Positions 1 to 5,597 of a stretch of 5,597 nt of DNA are shown in pieces. A program made the translations under genes and the position numbers. Source of the DNA: Dysgonamonadaceae bacterium (GTDB lineage: Bacteria > Bacteroidota > Bacteroidia > Bacteroidales > Azobacteroidaceae); the NCBI GenBank assembly GCA_031258895.1, contig JAIRMF010000014.1:1-5597 (forward strand), read 5' to 3'. The notes below the pieces were generated by a model. It saw nothing but the letters and a program-made list of their open reading frames with translations, was not told the DNA's origin and searched no databases. Position 1 is the stretch's first letter. Each line of letters opens with the position of its first letter.

Positions 1-87
1 GTGTGTTAATAAATTATCCCATACCGCCAAATATTTAAGCATATTCAGAGATAAATTTATGTCGGTATGGGTTACTGTTGTCGTCAT
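1..87 (-). CDS. Possible 5' end of a gene running off the left edge
   Basis: On the minus strand an ATG at 87-85 opens a frame that stays free of stops for 29 codons to the window edge, beginning MTTTVTHTDINLSL. It starts 24 bases after the stop of the lipoprotein gene on the same strand, a spacing that would suit a third gene in that operon. I do not recognise the sequence, and there is no clear ribosome binding site, which is normal in Bacteroidota. Twenty-nine open codons in AT-rich DNA can occur by chance. A 9-bp inverted repeat lies inside the frame, which could mean that this is an untranslated 3' region instead. Confidence 0.3.
   Translation of the reverse strand, partial: MTTTVTHTDINLSLNMLKYLAVWDNLLTH
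18..71. repeat. Inverted repeat with 9-bp arms downstream of the lipoprotein gene
   Basis: The arms cccataccg (18-26) and cggtatggg (63-71) are perfectly complementary, separated by 36 AT-rich bases. The structure begins about 40 bases beyond the lipoprotein stop. The loop is long and no uninterrupted T-run follows in the minus-strand direction (ataatttatt), so it is not a typical intrinsic terminator. It could be a weak terminator, an operator-like dyad or chance. Confidence 0.4.
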
Positions 88-111
88 AAGAGGTGTAAAG
101 GTAAGAATTGT

Positions 112-531
112 TTACCAGATAATCCTTAACGTAAAATCATAATCAAACTCCGGCTCAAGTATGTGATCGCTCGTCTTGAAAATAAAAGTCGCCTCGCCCG
201 TACGAAACTCGCAAGTAACCTGCTCAGAATACAAATAACCGTTCTCCCCAATCCGAAAATCCTCAAAAGGTAACGGAGTGAATTGCCCCTCAAGACGCAT
301 ATAGGCCGCTACAAGACCCTGGTTGATAATATTCGCCGTCAATTCCGGCTCATCAAAAGCGTAATACAGGTACGGCCCCGCAACGTCGCTGCCCCTATGC
401 CAATCCGTGCTCTTGACAGTGTAATGGATGGTCTTCGTCCTAACGTTATACTCCTCCGTAACATACTTATCGCCACAACCGGTAACGGTCAAGGCCAACA
501 CAAAAATTGCAACTGATAAAAATCTTTTCAT
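112..531 (-). CDS. Small predicted lipoprotein of unknown function
   Basis: This 139-residue protein starts with MKRF, then a hydrophobic stretch (about residues 4-17) and a lipobox V-T-G-C with the lipidated cysteine at 19. It should therefore be exported, cleaved by signal peptidase II and anchored in a membrane. The mature part of about 120 residues has no membrane segment. It alternates polar and aromatic residues (Tyr, Phe and Trp scattered to the C-terminal IIW), which suggests a small beta-rich domain; a second cysteine is at 107. The region around WHRG (45-48), the YLYYAFDEPELT stretch (about 54-65) and the C-terminal strand recall, from memory only, a family of small Bacteroidota lipoproteins annotated as hypothetical, some with a collagen-like Gly-Pro segment after the cysteine. 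That segment is absent here. The ATG overlaps the preceding gene's stop (ATGA, 4-base overlap), so translation is probably coupled to it. The lipoprotein call is firm; the role is unknown. Confidence 0.88.
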   Translation of the reverse strand: MKRFLSVAIFVLALTVTGCGDKYVTEEYNVRTKTIHYTVKSTDWHRGSDVAGPYLYYAFDEPELTANIINQGLVAAYMRLEGQFTPLPFEDFRIGENGYLYSEQVTCEFRTGEATFIFKTSDHILEPEFDYDFTLRIIW

Positions 532-2024
532 ATTGGTTGATTTAACTGTTTCTTACTGCTGTTAAATGTTTCATCATTGCGGCTCAATTGCCCGTGCATC
601 GCCGCCGCCGCCGACCGCCCGTCTCCCATCGCGAGAATGACCGTCGCACCGCCACGAACAATGTCGCCGCCGGCAAATATACCGTGCAAACTCGTCTGAT
701 GGGTTGTCGGATCGACAACTACCGTACCTCGGCTACCAACCGACAGCCCCTTAAGAGTGTTCACAATAAGCGGGTTCGGTGAAACGCCTATCGCCACTAT
801 CGCCATATCGACCTCGACAGTTACCGTCTCGCCGGCTATCTCCACCGGACGCCTACGACCGGATTCATCGGGCTCCCCAAGTTGCATCCTTTGCAGAGTA
901 ACGCTTTTTACTTTCCCCCTCTCATCGCCGGTATAACATATCGGATTGTAAAGGTTCATAAACGTTATGCCTTCCTCTTTGGCGTGACGAATCTCCTCAA
1001 CCCGGGCCGGCATTTCCCCTTCGGAACGACGATAGATGAGAATAGCTTTTTCGGCGCCAAGCCGGCGGGCGGTACGTACCGCATCCATCGCCGTATTGCC
1101 GCCCCCGATAACCGCCGTACTCTTGGATTTGAACACCGGAGTGTCGGATTCCTCCGACCGGCTGGCAGCCATCAGATTGATGCGGGTCAGGTATTCGTTT
1201 GCCGACAATATGCCCGAAAGATTCTCACCGGGTATGTTCATGAAATTCGGAAGCCCCGCCCCTGTCGCGATAAATATGCCCCTAAAGTCCTGTTTGTATA
1301 GTTCCTCACAGGAAATGGTTTTCCCGACAATACAATTGGTGACGAATTTTACGCCCGACTTACGCAAAGCTTCTATTTCCCTGTCAACAATCGTGTTGGG
1401 TAACCGAAATTCCGGAATACCGTACTTCAAAACTCCGCCTATTTCGTGCAGCGCCTCAAAGACCGTTACATCGTAACCCAACCTGCACATGCTGCCGGCA
1501 AACGACAAACCGGCAGGGCCAGAACCGGCCACGGCAATCTTTACGGTAGCATGGCGAAGTCCATCGTCTGTGTCGGGTACGGCATGGTCTGCCGCAAATC
1601 GTTCGAGATAGCCTATCGCAACCGGCTCGTTCTTCATCTTATGGTGCAGGCATTTGCTTTCACACTGCTTCTCCTGGGGGCAAACCCTCCCGCAGACCGC
1701 CGGCAATGCGGAATTCTCTTTCAGCACCAGCATAGCTTCCGAAACTCTTCCCCGTTCAATGTTCTTGATAAAACATGGGATATCAATACCGACCGGACAG
1801 CCGGTAATACACTGAGGATCCAAACAGTCCAGACAGCGCCGGGCCTCGACGATGGCCTGTTCGGCAGTCAGCCCACGGTTTACTTCGCCGTAACTGTGAC
1901 TCCGGTATTCGGCGTCAAGTTCCGGCATTTTGGCGCGCGGAATAGCTGCACGATCTTTTGCCTTCATGCTTTGACGCAGTTCTTTGCGCCATAGTTCGTT
2001 CCGCCTGTCTGTGCCCGTGTTCAT
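528..2024 (-). CDS. gltA: GltD/NfnB-type NADPH-dependent oxidoreductase (glutamate synthase small-subunit family)
   Basis: This 498-residue protein belongs to the FAD- and NAD(P)H-binding family that includes the glutamate synthase beta subunit, the homotetrameric 'NADPH-dependent glutamate synthase' and the large subunit of the electron-bifurcating NfnAB complex. The N-terminal domain (about 30-150) carries two cysteine clusters that ligate [4Fe-4S] centres: C64, C67, C72, C76 followed by Pro, and C111, C115, C121, C125. A first Rossmann motif, AVAGSGPAGL (164-173), binds FAD. A second, VIGGGNTAMD (305-314), binds NAD(P)H. The C-terminal AGGD (451-454) and GGATVILAMGDGR segment close the FAD site. 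The protein is cytoplasmic. Its length fits the family, with about 15 polar residues added at the C-terminus. Neither a GltB large subunit nor an NfnA (ferredoxin-NADP reductase-like) gene is adjacent, so the physiological electron partner is open and true glutamate synthase activity is unproven. The symbol follows common annotation of the homotetrameric form; nfnB is the alternative. A promoter precedes it, and its TGA overlaps the lipoprotein ATG. Confidence 0.93.
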   Translation of the reverse strand: MNTGTDRRNELWRKELRQSMKAKDRAAIPRAKMPELDAEYRSHSYGEVNRGLTAEQAIVEARRCLDCLDPQCITGCPVGIDIPCFIKNIERGRVSEAMLVLKENSALPAVCGRVCPQEKQCESKCLHHKMKNEPVAIGYLERFAADHAVPDTDDGLRHATVKIAVAGSGPAGLSFAGSMCRLGYDVTVFEALHEIGGVLKYGIPEFRLPNTIVDREIEALRKSGVKFVTNCIVGKTISCEELYKQDFRGIFIATGAGLPNFMNIPGENLSGILSANEYLTRINLMAASRSEESDTPVFKSKSTAVIGGGNTAMDAVRTARRLGAEKAILIYRRSEGEMPARVEEIRHAKEEGITFMNLYNPICYTGDERGKVKSVTLQRMQLGEPDESGRRRPVEIAGETVTVEVDMAIVAIGVSPNPLIVNTLKGLSVGSRGTVVVDPTTHQTSLHGIFAGGDIVRGGATVILAMGDGRSAAAAMHGQLSRNDETFNSSKKQLNQPI

Positions 2025-2050
2025 CTGATTGTGTTCTTTCCTGAAGGGTG

Positions 2051-2058
2051 CAAAGTTA
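2051..2058 (-). promoter_or_regulatory. Bacteroidota-type -7 promoter element for the gltD-like gene
   Basis: On the minus strand this reads TAACTTTG, a perfect match to the TAnnTTTG -7 consensus of the Bacteroidota primary sigma factor. It lies 26 bases before the ATG, predicting a short leader of roughly 20 bases, and 32 bases after the rlmN stop. No convincing -33 TTTG box is visible at the usual spacing, although an A-rich tract sits immediately upstream. Its position implies that the reductase-lipoprotein pair can be transcribed independently of ppiD-rlmN. Confidence 0.7.
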
Positions 2059-2090
2059 CATATTTTTTCCGTATTGATTAGTCGCAGCCG

Positions 2091-3164
2091 TTAATGCTCT
2101 CCCAAATGTGGCCGGGCTTGCATGGGTAAGGATAAAGTTCGATTTGCCGGTTTCGTCGTTTCGGCGGTGGATAACATGCCGCAGGCGGCAGAGATATCTT
2201 CGCCGCGCGATGTACGGATGGTTGTGATAATGCCGTATGAATTGAGAAAATCACGAAATGCAATAATTCTATCTTCGCGGGTTGAGGGCAAATCAACACA
2301 TGGAATCGCATGATAGCGAATAAGGTTTACCCGACATTCCAAGCCTCTGAGGAGACGGGCAGTGGCTAAAGCGTGTTCCTTACTGTCGTTGAATTCGCCA
2401 AAAACTATGTATTCGAATGATATCCTCTGCTGATGAGAAAAGTCGTATTTTTTCAACAGTTCGATCGTTGTAGCGATGGGGAAGGATTTTTCCGCAGGAA
2501 TCAGTTGCCGCCTTTCTTCGTGAAAAGGTGAATGAAGGCTGATCGCCAAATGGCAGCGGCTTTTTTCAAGAAACCGTTTAAGCCCCGATACAAGTCCGAC
2601 GCTGGAGACGGTAACACGTTTAGGACTCCAGCCGAAACCATAGTCCGAAACGATGATCTCTAAGGCCCTAAGAACTTCCTCCGTATTGTCGAAAGGTTCT
2701 CCCATTCCCATGAATACTATGTTGGTCAATATATCGCTTTCAGGGACAGACAGAATCTGGTTAATTATTTCGGTTGATGATAACTGTCCGGAAAATCCTT
2801 GTTTGCCGGTCATACAGAAAAGACAATTAATCTTGCAACCTGCCTGCGAGGATACACAGAGCGTAGCGCGTCTTTTTTCGGGTATGTATACGGTTTCGAT
2901 GGTTTTGTTACTTGCTGTCCTGAAAAGGTATTTCTTTGTGCCGTCCGACGATTGACGGAACTTTACGGGTTTTGTTCGACCGATGACGTACTGTTCTTTT
3001 AGCTTTTGTCTGCCAGAGAGTGAGACGTCGGTCATCTCATCGACACTGCCTGCATGTTTCCGGTAAAGCCAAACAGCAAGTTGTTTTGCTGCATATGACG
3101 GCAATCCAACTTGCTGCGCTATTGTTTCCAGTTCGAAAAGAGTTTTACCGAGAAGAGCCTCCAT
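2091..3164 (-). CDS. rlmN: 23S rRNA (adenine2503-C2)-methyltransferase / tRNA A37 methyltransferase RlmN
   Basis: RlmN is a cytoplasmic radical-SAM enzyme that methylates C2 of A2503 in 23S rRNA and A37 in a subset of tRNAs, supporting translational accuracy. In this 357-residue protein the radical-SAM motif C-x3-C-x2-C is at C110, C114 and C117. The SAM-binding GMGEP segment is at 153-157, and NLIRYH (280-285) stands where the family has its conserved NLIPxN-like stretch. The two further cysteines of the ping-pong mechanism are present: C328 in GEDISAACGML, equivalent to the transiently methylated cysteine, and C103 in TLCVSSQAGC. An N-terminal accessory domain occupies about residues 1-95. 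The distance from C328 to the end (29 residues) matches E. coli RlmN as I remember it, so the enzyme looks complete. RlmN and not Cfr is favoured by overall length and the housekeeping context. The start ATG shares its A with the ppiD stop (TAATG), which fixes the start and suggests coupled translation. Confidence 0.96.
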   Translation of the reverse strand: MEALLGKTLFELETIAQQVGLPSYAAKQLAVWLYRKHAGSVDEMTDVSLSGRQKLKEQYVIGRTKPVKFRQSSDGTKKYLFRTASNKTIETVYIPEKRRATLCVSSQAGCKINCLFCMTGKQGFSGQLSSTEIINQILSVPESDILTNIVFMGMGEPFDNTEEVLRALEIIVSDYGFGWSPKRVTVSSVGLVSGLKRFLEKSRCHLAISLHSPFHEERRQLIPAEKSFPIATTIELLKKYDFSHQQRISFEYIVFGEFNDSKEHALATARLLRGLECRVNLIRYHAIPCVDLPSTREDRIIAFRDFLNSYGIITTIRTSRGEDISAACGMLSTAETTKPANRTLSLPMQARPHLGEH

Positions 3165-5278
3165 TAATAAAACCGAATCATGTTATCGTTGATTTTCGCG
3201 TGGTCTTTCAGTAGTGTATTGCTTTGCAGGAGCGACATAAGACGGTACCGGTTTTGCATTGCGAGCTGTTGTTTTTTTGTACTTTCGTCATAAGCCTGCG
3301 TACCCGGTATTTTGTTTGTTACTTGCAGTACATAAACGCCGCTTTGTCCTGCGAAAGGTTTTGTAGGTTTATTGAGCTCCGCAACCGATGCTTTTGCATT
3401 CAAGACAGGTTCCGGGCCGACGCCGGTGATACGTGGAGTGGCGAAGGTAAGGGATTTCACTTCTTTTATTTCGGTATTTGCGGCTTGAGCATAGGACTCG
3501 AGTGAGGTCGGATTTTGTGATTCCAGACGTTCTATCAGTATCTTGCCTTTTTTACGGTTAATGATTTCGCGCTTCAAGACGTCGTAGATTGCGGTAACGG
3601 GTGAATATCCTTCTTTTTGTGTTCCCTCTACCGCCGCTACTACATAGTTGTTACCGCAAGTGTAGATGTCGGAGATGTCGCCTTTTGAATGTTCATAGGC
3701 CCATTTGATGATTTGGCGGGATTCTTCCAACCCTGCGACGGATGGCTGATTAGGGGTAAATTTCATGTTTGTGCGGATGCGGTATCCGGCTTTTGCGGCC
3801 GATGCTTTGAATGAATCGAGTTTTGTGTTTGCCGTCAGATATTGGTTTAACTCGTTATAATATTTGTTGTGCGTTTCCGGACTTGGTGTAACTGTTGCCG
3901 TAATGGTTGCGAGGTTATATTTTTTAACCGGTTTTGTTTTTTCTACGACTTGAACTATATGCTGTCCATAGGAGGATTTCAAAACAAATGTTTTGTTAAG
4001 CTCCGCATCGAAAAGTGTGGCTGCGGCTTTTGCGTCAAGTTCTTTTGCTATTGCGATTTCGGTTTGCCATCCTATGCTGCCGTCGCTTTGTCCGTTGGTA
4101 GCGCTTTTGGCCATATCGGCGAATGGTGTACCGGATTTTACCACATTGATCAGGCTGTCGGTCAGTTTTTCCACCTGATTGGCGTCTCCACCGGGAAGGT
4201 TGAGTATATTTACTTTTATTGAATCGGGAGCATTTTTTGTATTGAGCAGTTTGTAGACGGAGTAGGTATTCCGGTTAAGTTTAGGGCCTTCTATGTCGTT
4301 AATTTTCGCAGTCTGAACGAAGACTCGTTGGTTTTCGTCGAGACCGGCAAACGAAATGTAAGCATCAATATACGGTTCGTCGGAATATTCGCTTACCACT
4401 TCTGCGATGTTTTGTGTTGCGAGTTCGTCTTTACCTTTGAGCAGACGTTCTTCCGCTTTTTGGAAGTCTGACTGGCTAGGGTTGACGGGGACGACGATGT
4501 AATCCACTATTTGCGCTTGTTCCTGTTTGAATGCTTCGCGGCGTTCGCGGTACAGTTGTTCGATTTCGGCGTCTGTCACCTTGACTGTGGAATCGGGGAT
4601 TGAGGAGAACGGTTGGAAGATGTAATTGAAGTCGATACTTATGTTATTTTCGTCGTAAGCTGCTTTTGCGTCGAGTGAGTTTGGAGAGATTGCGGAAGTG
4701 ATCAGGGTGGAGAATTTCGACAGTTTTTTTTGCAGGATCACGTTTTCTTTAAGGTCTTCCCACCATTTTTTATATTTGACGAACCCTTCGCGTTGTTCTG
4801 CCGGCAAGTCATTGACGTCGGTTGATTCGAGTTGTCGGACGGTATTGAGGTATTGAGCTTTATCGAAGCGATTTGTTTGCGGGTTTGTGAAGTTTTGTTG
4901 GATTAGCGGGGAGATATTGTCGCCGACGAACAGGTCATGAATTTCATTTTCTTCGACGTCGAGACCGATTTCGTTTGCTGTTTTGTCGAGCAGGATTTTC
5001 GCGATTAGCTGTTCGAGGACTGATTCTCGGATTTGGGCGGTTTGTTCTTCGGTCAGTGAGCCGTTGGCACGATATCTGTTAGTAATTTCTTCCACGCGTT
5101 TTTGGAAGTCGTAGATATCGACTGATTCTCCGTCCACCGTTACGACTTTATTTTTACGTTGGTTATTCCATGTAGAACCGTTTTTCAGGCCGTCGCCTAT
5201 AACGAAAGCGAACAGGGCGATACCGACTGCTCCGATGAGTAATCCGGCTTTGTTTCTGATTTTTTCTAATGCTGCCAT
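3164..5278 (-). CDS. ppiD: PpiD/SurA-type membrane-anchored peptidyl-prolyl isomerase
   Basis: This 704-residue periplasmic foldase is anchored in the inner membrane by one N-terminal segment (about residues 12-28, GLLIGAVGIALFAFVIG) after a short basic cytoplasmic tail. A SurA_N/PpiD-like chaperone domain follows (about 45-200; VVTVDGESVDIYDFQKRVEE is the typical opening). The next region (about 255-345) resembles a degenerate parvulin fold. A better parvulin domain lies at about 354-448, with the family pattern GTPFADMAKS...DGSIGW and the closing YGQHIVQVVEK. The C-terminal third is a long helical and mixed region ending NDNMIRFY, an ending I associate with Bacteroidota homologues. Its expected role is folding of outer-membrane and exported proteins as they leave the Sec translocon. 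The length is normal for the phylum and greater than the roughly 620 residues of E. coli PpiD. It has its own probable promoter and an A-rich leader without a Shine-Dalgarno sequence. The stop overlaps the rlmN start by one base. Confidence 0.93.
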   Translation of the reverse strand: MAALEKIRNKAGLLIGAVGIALFAFVIGDGLKNGSTWNNQRKNKVVTVDGESVDIYDFQKRVEEITNRYRANGSLTEEQTAQIRESVLEQLIAKILLDKTANEIGLDVEENEIHDLFVGDNISPLIQQNFTNPQTNRFDKAQYLNTVRQLESTDVNDLPAEQREGFVKYKKWWEDLKENVILQKKLSKFSTLITSAISPNSLDAKAAYDENNISIDFNYIFQPFSSIPDSTVKVTDAEIEQLYRERREAFKQEQAQIVDYIVVPVNPSQSDFQKAEERLLKGKDELATQNIAEVVSEYSDEPYIDAYISFAGLDENQRVFVQTAKINDIEGPKLNRNTYSVYKLLNTKNAPDSIKVNILNLPGGDANQVEKLTDSLINVVKSGTPFADMAKSATNGQSDGSIGWQTEIAIAKELDAKAAATLFDAELNKTFVLKSSYGQHIVQVVEKTKPVKKYNLATITATVTPSPETHNKYYNELNQYLTANTKLDSFKASAAKAGYRIRTNMKFTPNQPSVAGLEESRQIIKWAYEHSKGDISDIYTCGNNYVVAAVEGTQKEGYSPVTAIYDVLKREIINRKKGKILIERLESQNPTSLESYAQAANTEIKEVKSLTFATPRITGVGPEPVLNAKASVAELNKPTKPFAGQSGVYVLQVTNKIPGTQAYDESTKKQQLAMQNRYRLMSLLQSNTLLKDHAKINDNMIRFY

Positions 5279-5319
5279 TGATATTTGGTTATGTTTGTTT
5301 GTTATTTTGATTTCGGGTG

Positions 5320-5327
5320 CGAAGGTA
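5320..5327 (-). promoter_or_regulatory. Probable -7 promoter element of ppiD
   Basis: The minus strand reads TACCTTCG, one base off the Bacteroidota consensus TAnnTTTG, 41 bases before the ppiD ATG. The predicted leader of about 35 bases is A-rich (aaatcaaaataacaaacaaa) and lacks a Shine-Dalgarno sequence, as is common in this phylum. No clear -33 box is visible, which keeps the confidence moderate. Confidence 0.55.
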
Positions 5328-5450
5328 CGATTTTTTTATGGAACGGGCGTAATTTTTTCGAAAAAAAGTATAAAATCGGGTATCGGCGACAGGTTGGAGG
5401 TTTTTTTTCGTTTTGCGGCCGAGGAAACAATCTTTACTATTTACCTCTGT

Positions 5451-5472
5451 GGCCATCATCTTATGGGTGGCC
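5451..5472. repeat. Short hairpin downstream of the repeat-tailed gene
   Basis: GGCCATC (5451-5457) faces GGTGGCC (5466-5472) across an 8-base loop. In plus-strand RNA this makes a seven-pair stem with one G-U pair; in minus-strand RNA there is one A-C mismatch. It begins 17 bases after the stop of the gene entering from the right, a position that suits a terminator, but no T-run follows on the minus strand. A role in 3' end formation is therefore only a guess. Confidence 0.35.
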
Positions 5473-5489
5473 GTACATCAACAAGATCT

Positions 5490-5597
5490 TCACACATTCA
5501 GATCCAGATTTGAGTCGTTGAGATCCAGATTTGAGTCGTTGAGATCCAGATTTGAGTCGTTGTGATCCAGATTTGAATCATTTAGATCTAGATTTGA
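5490..5597 (-). CDS. C-terminal end of an unidentified protein with SNLDLND heptapeptide repeats (partial)
   Basis: Read on the minus strand from the window edge, 35 codons are open and end at TGA (5492-5490). They encode five consecutive heptapeptides: SNLDLND, SNLDHND, SNLDLND, SNLDLND and SNLDLNV. Of the six frames, only this one is open through the whole repeat and ends in a stop where the repeats end. Comparing the outermost copy with the third, the four base differences (cta/ctg, cta/ctc, aat/aac, gat/gac) are all synonymous. That favours translation under constraint; the one replacement among the full copies, apart from the final V, is Leu to His. The tail is acidic and polar with no cysteine or aromatic residue. 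It could be a flexible C-terminal extension or a repeat array. The body of the protein is outside the window, so its family is unknown. Confidence 0.62.
   Translation of the reverse strand, partial: SNLDLNDSNLDHNDSNLDLNDSNLDLNDSNLDLNV
5501..5597. repeat. 21-bp tandem repeat, about 4.6 copies, continuing past the window edge
   Basis: The unit begins gatccagatttgag and is 21 bases long. Copies start at 5501, 5522, 5543 and 5564, with a 13-base partial copy at 5585-5597. The first two are identical, the third differs at its last base only, and the fourth and fifth have diverged more. There are no spacers between units. The period is a whole number of codons, so copy-number change would keep the overlapping minus-strand frame open. 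Confidence 0.97.

Larger units (their letters stand above)
5279..5489. other. Intergenic region between the repeat-tailed gene and ppiD
   Basis: These 211 bases hold no convincing gene. In minus-strand order they contain a hairpin just after the upstream stop (5451-5472), a tract rich in A and T runs including the perfect palindrome TTTTTTCGAAAAAA (5353-5366), a probable ppiD promoter (5320-5327) and an A-rich leader. Plus-strand frames that run through this region begin inside ppiD or in its leader and have no recognisable protein features. Confidence 0.7.

Noticed and set aside
601..612. GCC x4 microsatellite
   Set aside because: It encodes the Ala run (about residues 472-475) in the conserved C-terminal helix of the reductase, a common feature of this family. 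There is no sign of frameshift or phase variation.
882..1994. Long plus-strand reading frames (for example 882-1301, 1036-1476 and 1446-1994) opposite the reductase gene
   Set aside because: They lie antisense to a clearly recognisable, motif-rich protein, and their translations show no domain, signal peptide or family resemblance. They arise from the codon composition of the real gene.
2091..2174. Unusual C-terminal extension on RlmN
   Set aside because: The 29 residues after C328 are about the same number as follow the equivalent cysteine in E. coli RlmN, so the length is ordinary.
5235..5521. Plus-strand frames of 92 and 78 codons crossing the ppiD upstream region
   Set aside because: They start inside or next to the ppiD start, run through A/T homopolymer tracts and end inside the tandem repeat, with low-complexity aromatic-rich translations. 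No promoter or family resemblance supports them.
5501..5597. CRISPR array
   Set aside because: The units are 21 bases long and directly adjacent, with no spacers, and the array is in frame with a coding sequence.

Overview
The window looks like a stretch of a Bacteroidota chromosome, most likely order Bacteroidales. Three things point there. The long PpiD/SurA-type foldase has the single-anchor, about 700-residue form typical of that phylum. A perfect TAnnTTTG -7 element stands just upstream of one gene, and a one-mismatch version upstream of another. The leaders before the start codons are A-rich and mostly lack a Shine-Dalgarno sequence. Every supported gene lies on the minus strand, so the window reads right to left in transcription order.

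The right edge (5490-5597) holds the last 35 codons of a gene that continues beyond the window. They form five copies of a heptapeptide, SNLDLND, encoded by a 21-bp tandem repeat, followed by a stop. A 211-bp intergenic gap (5279-5489) follows, with a hairpin, an A/T palindrome and a probable promoter. Next come ppiD (3164-5278) and rlmN (2091-3164), joined by a TAATG stop/start overlap, so a membrane-anchored periplasmic foldase and a 23S rRNA/tRNA methyltransferase appear to be co-translated.

A 66-bp gap carries a good Bacteroidota promoter for a second unit. This unit starts with a GltD/NfnB-type flavin and iron-sulfur oxidoreductase (528-2024), followed with an ATGA overlap by a small unrecognised lipoprotein (112-531). 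A weak partial reading frame may continue this unit off the left edge (1-87).

The metabolic and housekeeping genes are ordinary. The points that merit attention are the heptapeptide-repeat tail, the translational coupling of a lipoprotein of unknown role to a glutamate-synthase-type reductase that lacks an adjacent partner subunit, and a change in G/C strand bias between the two transcription units. I see no rRNA, tRNA, CRISPR array, insertion sequence or recognisable defence system. The nature of the repeat-tailed protein cannot be settled from this window.
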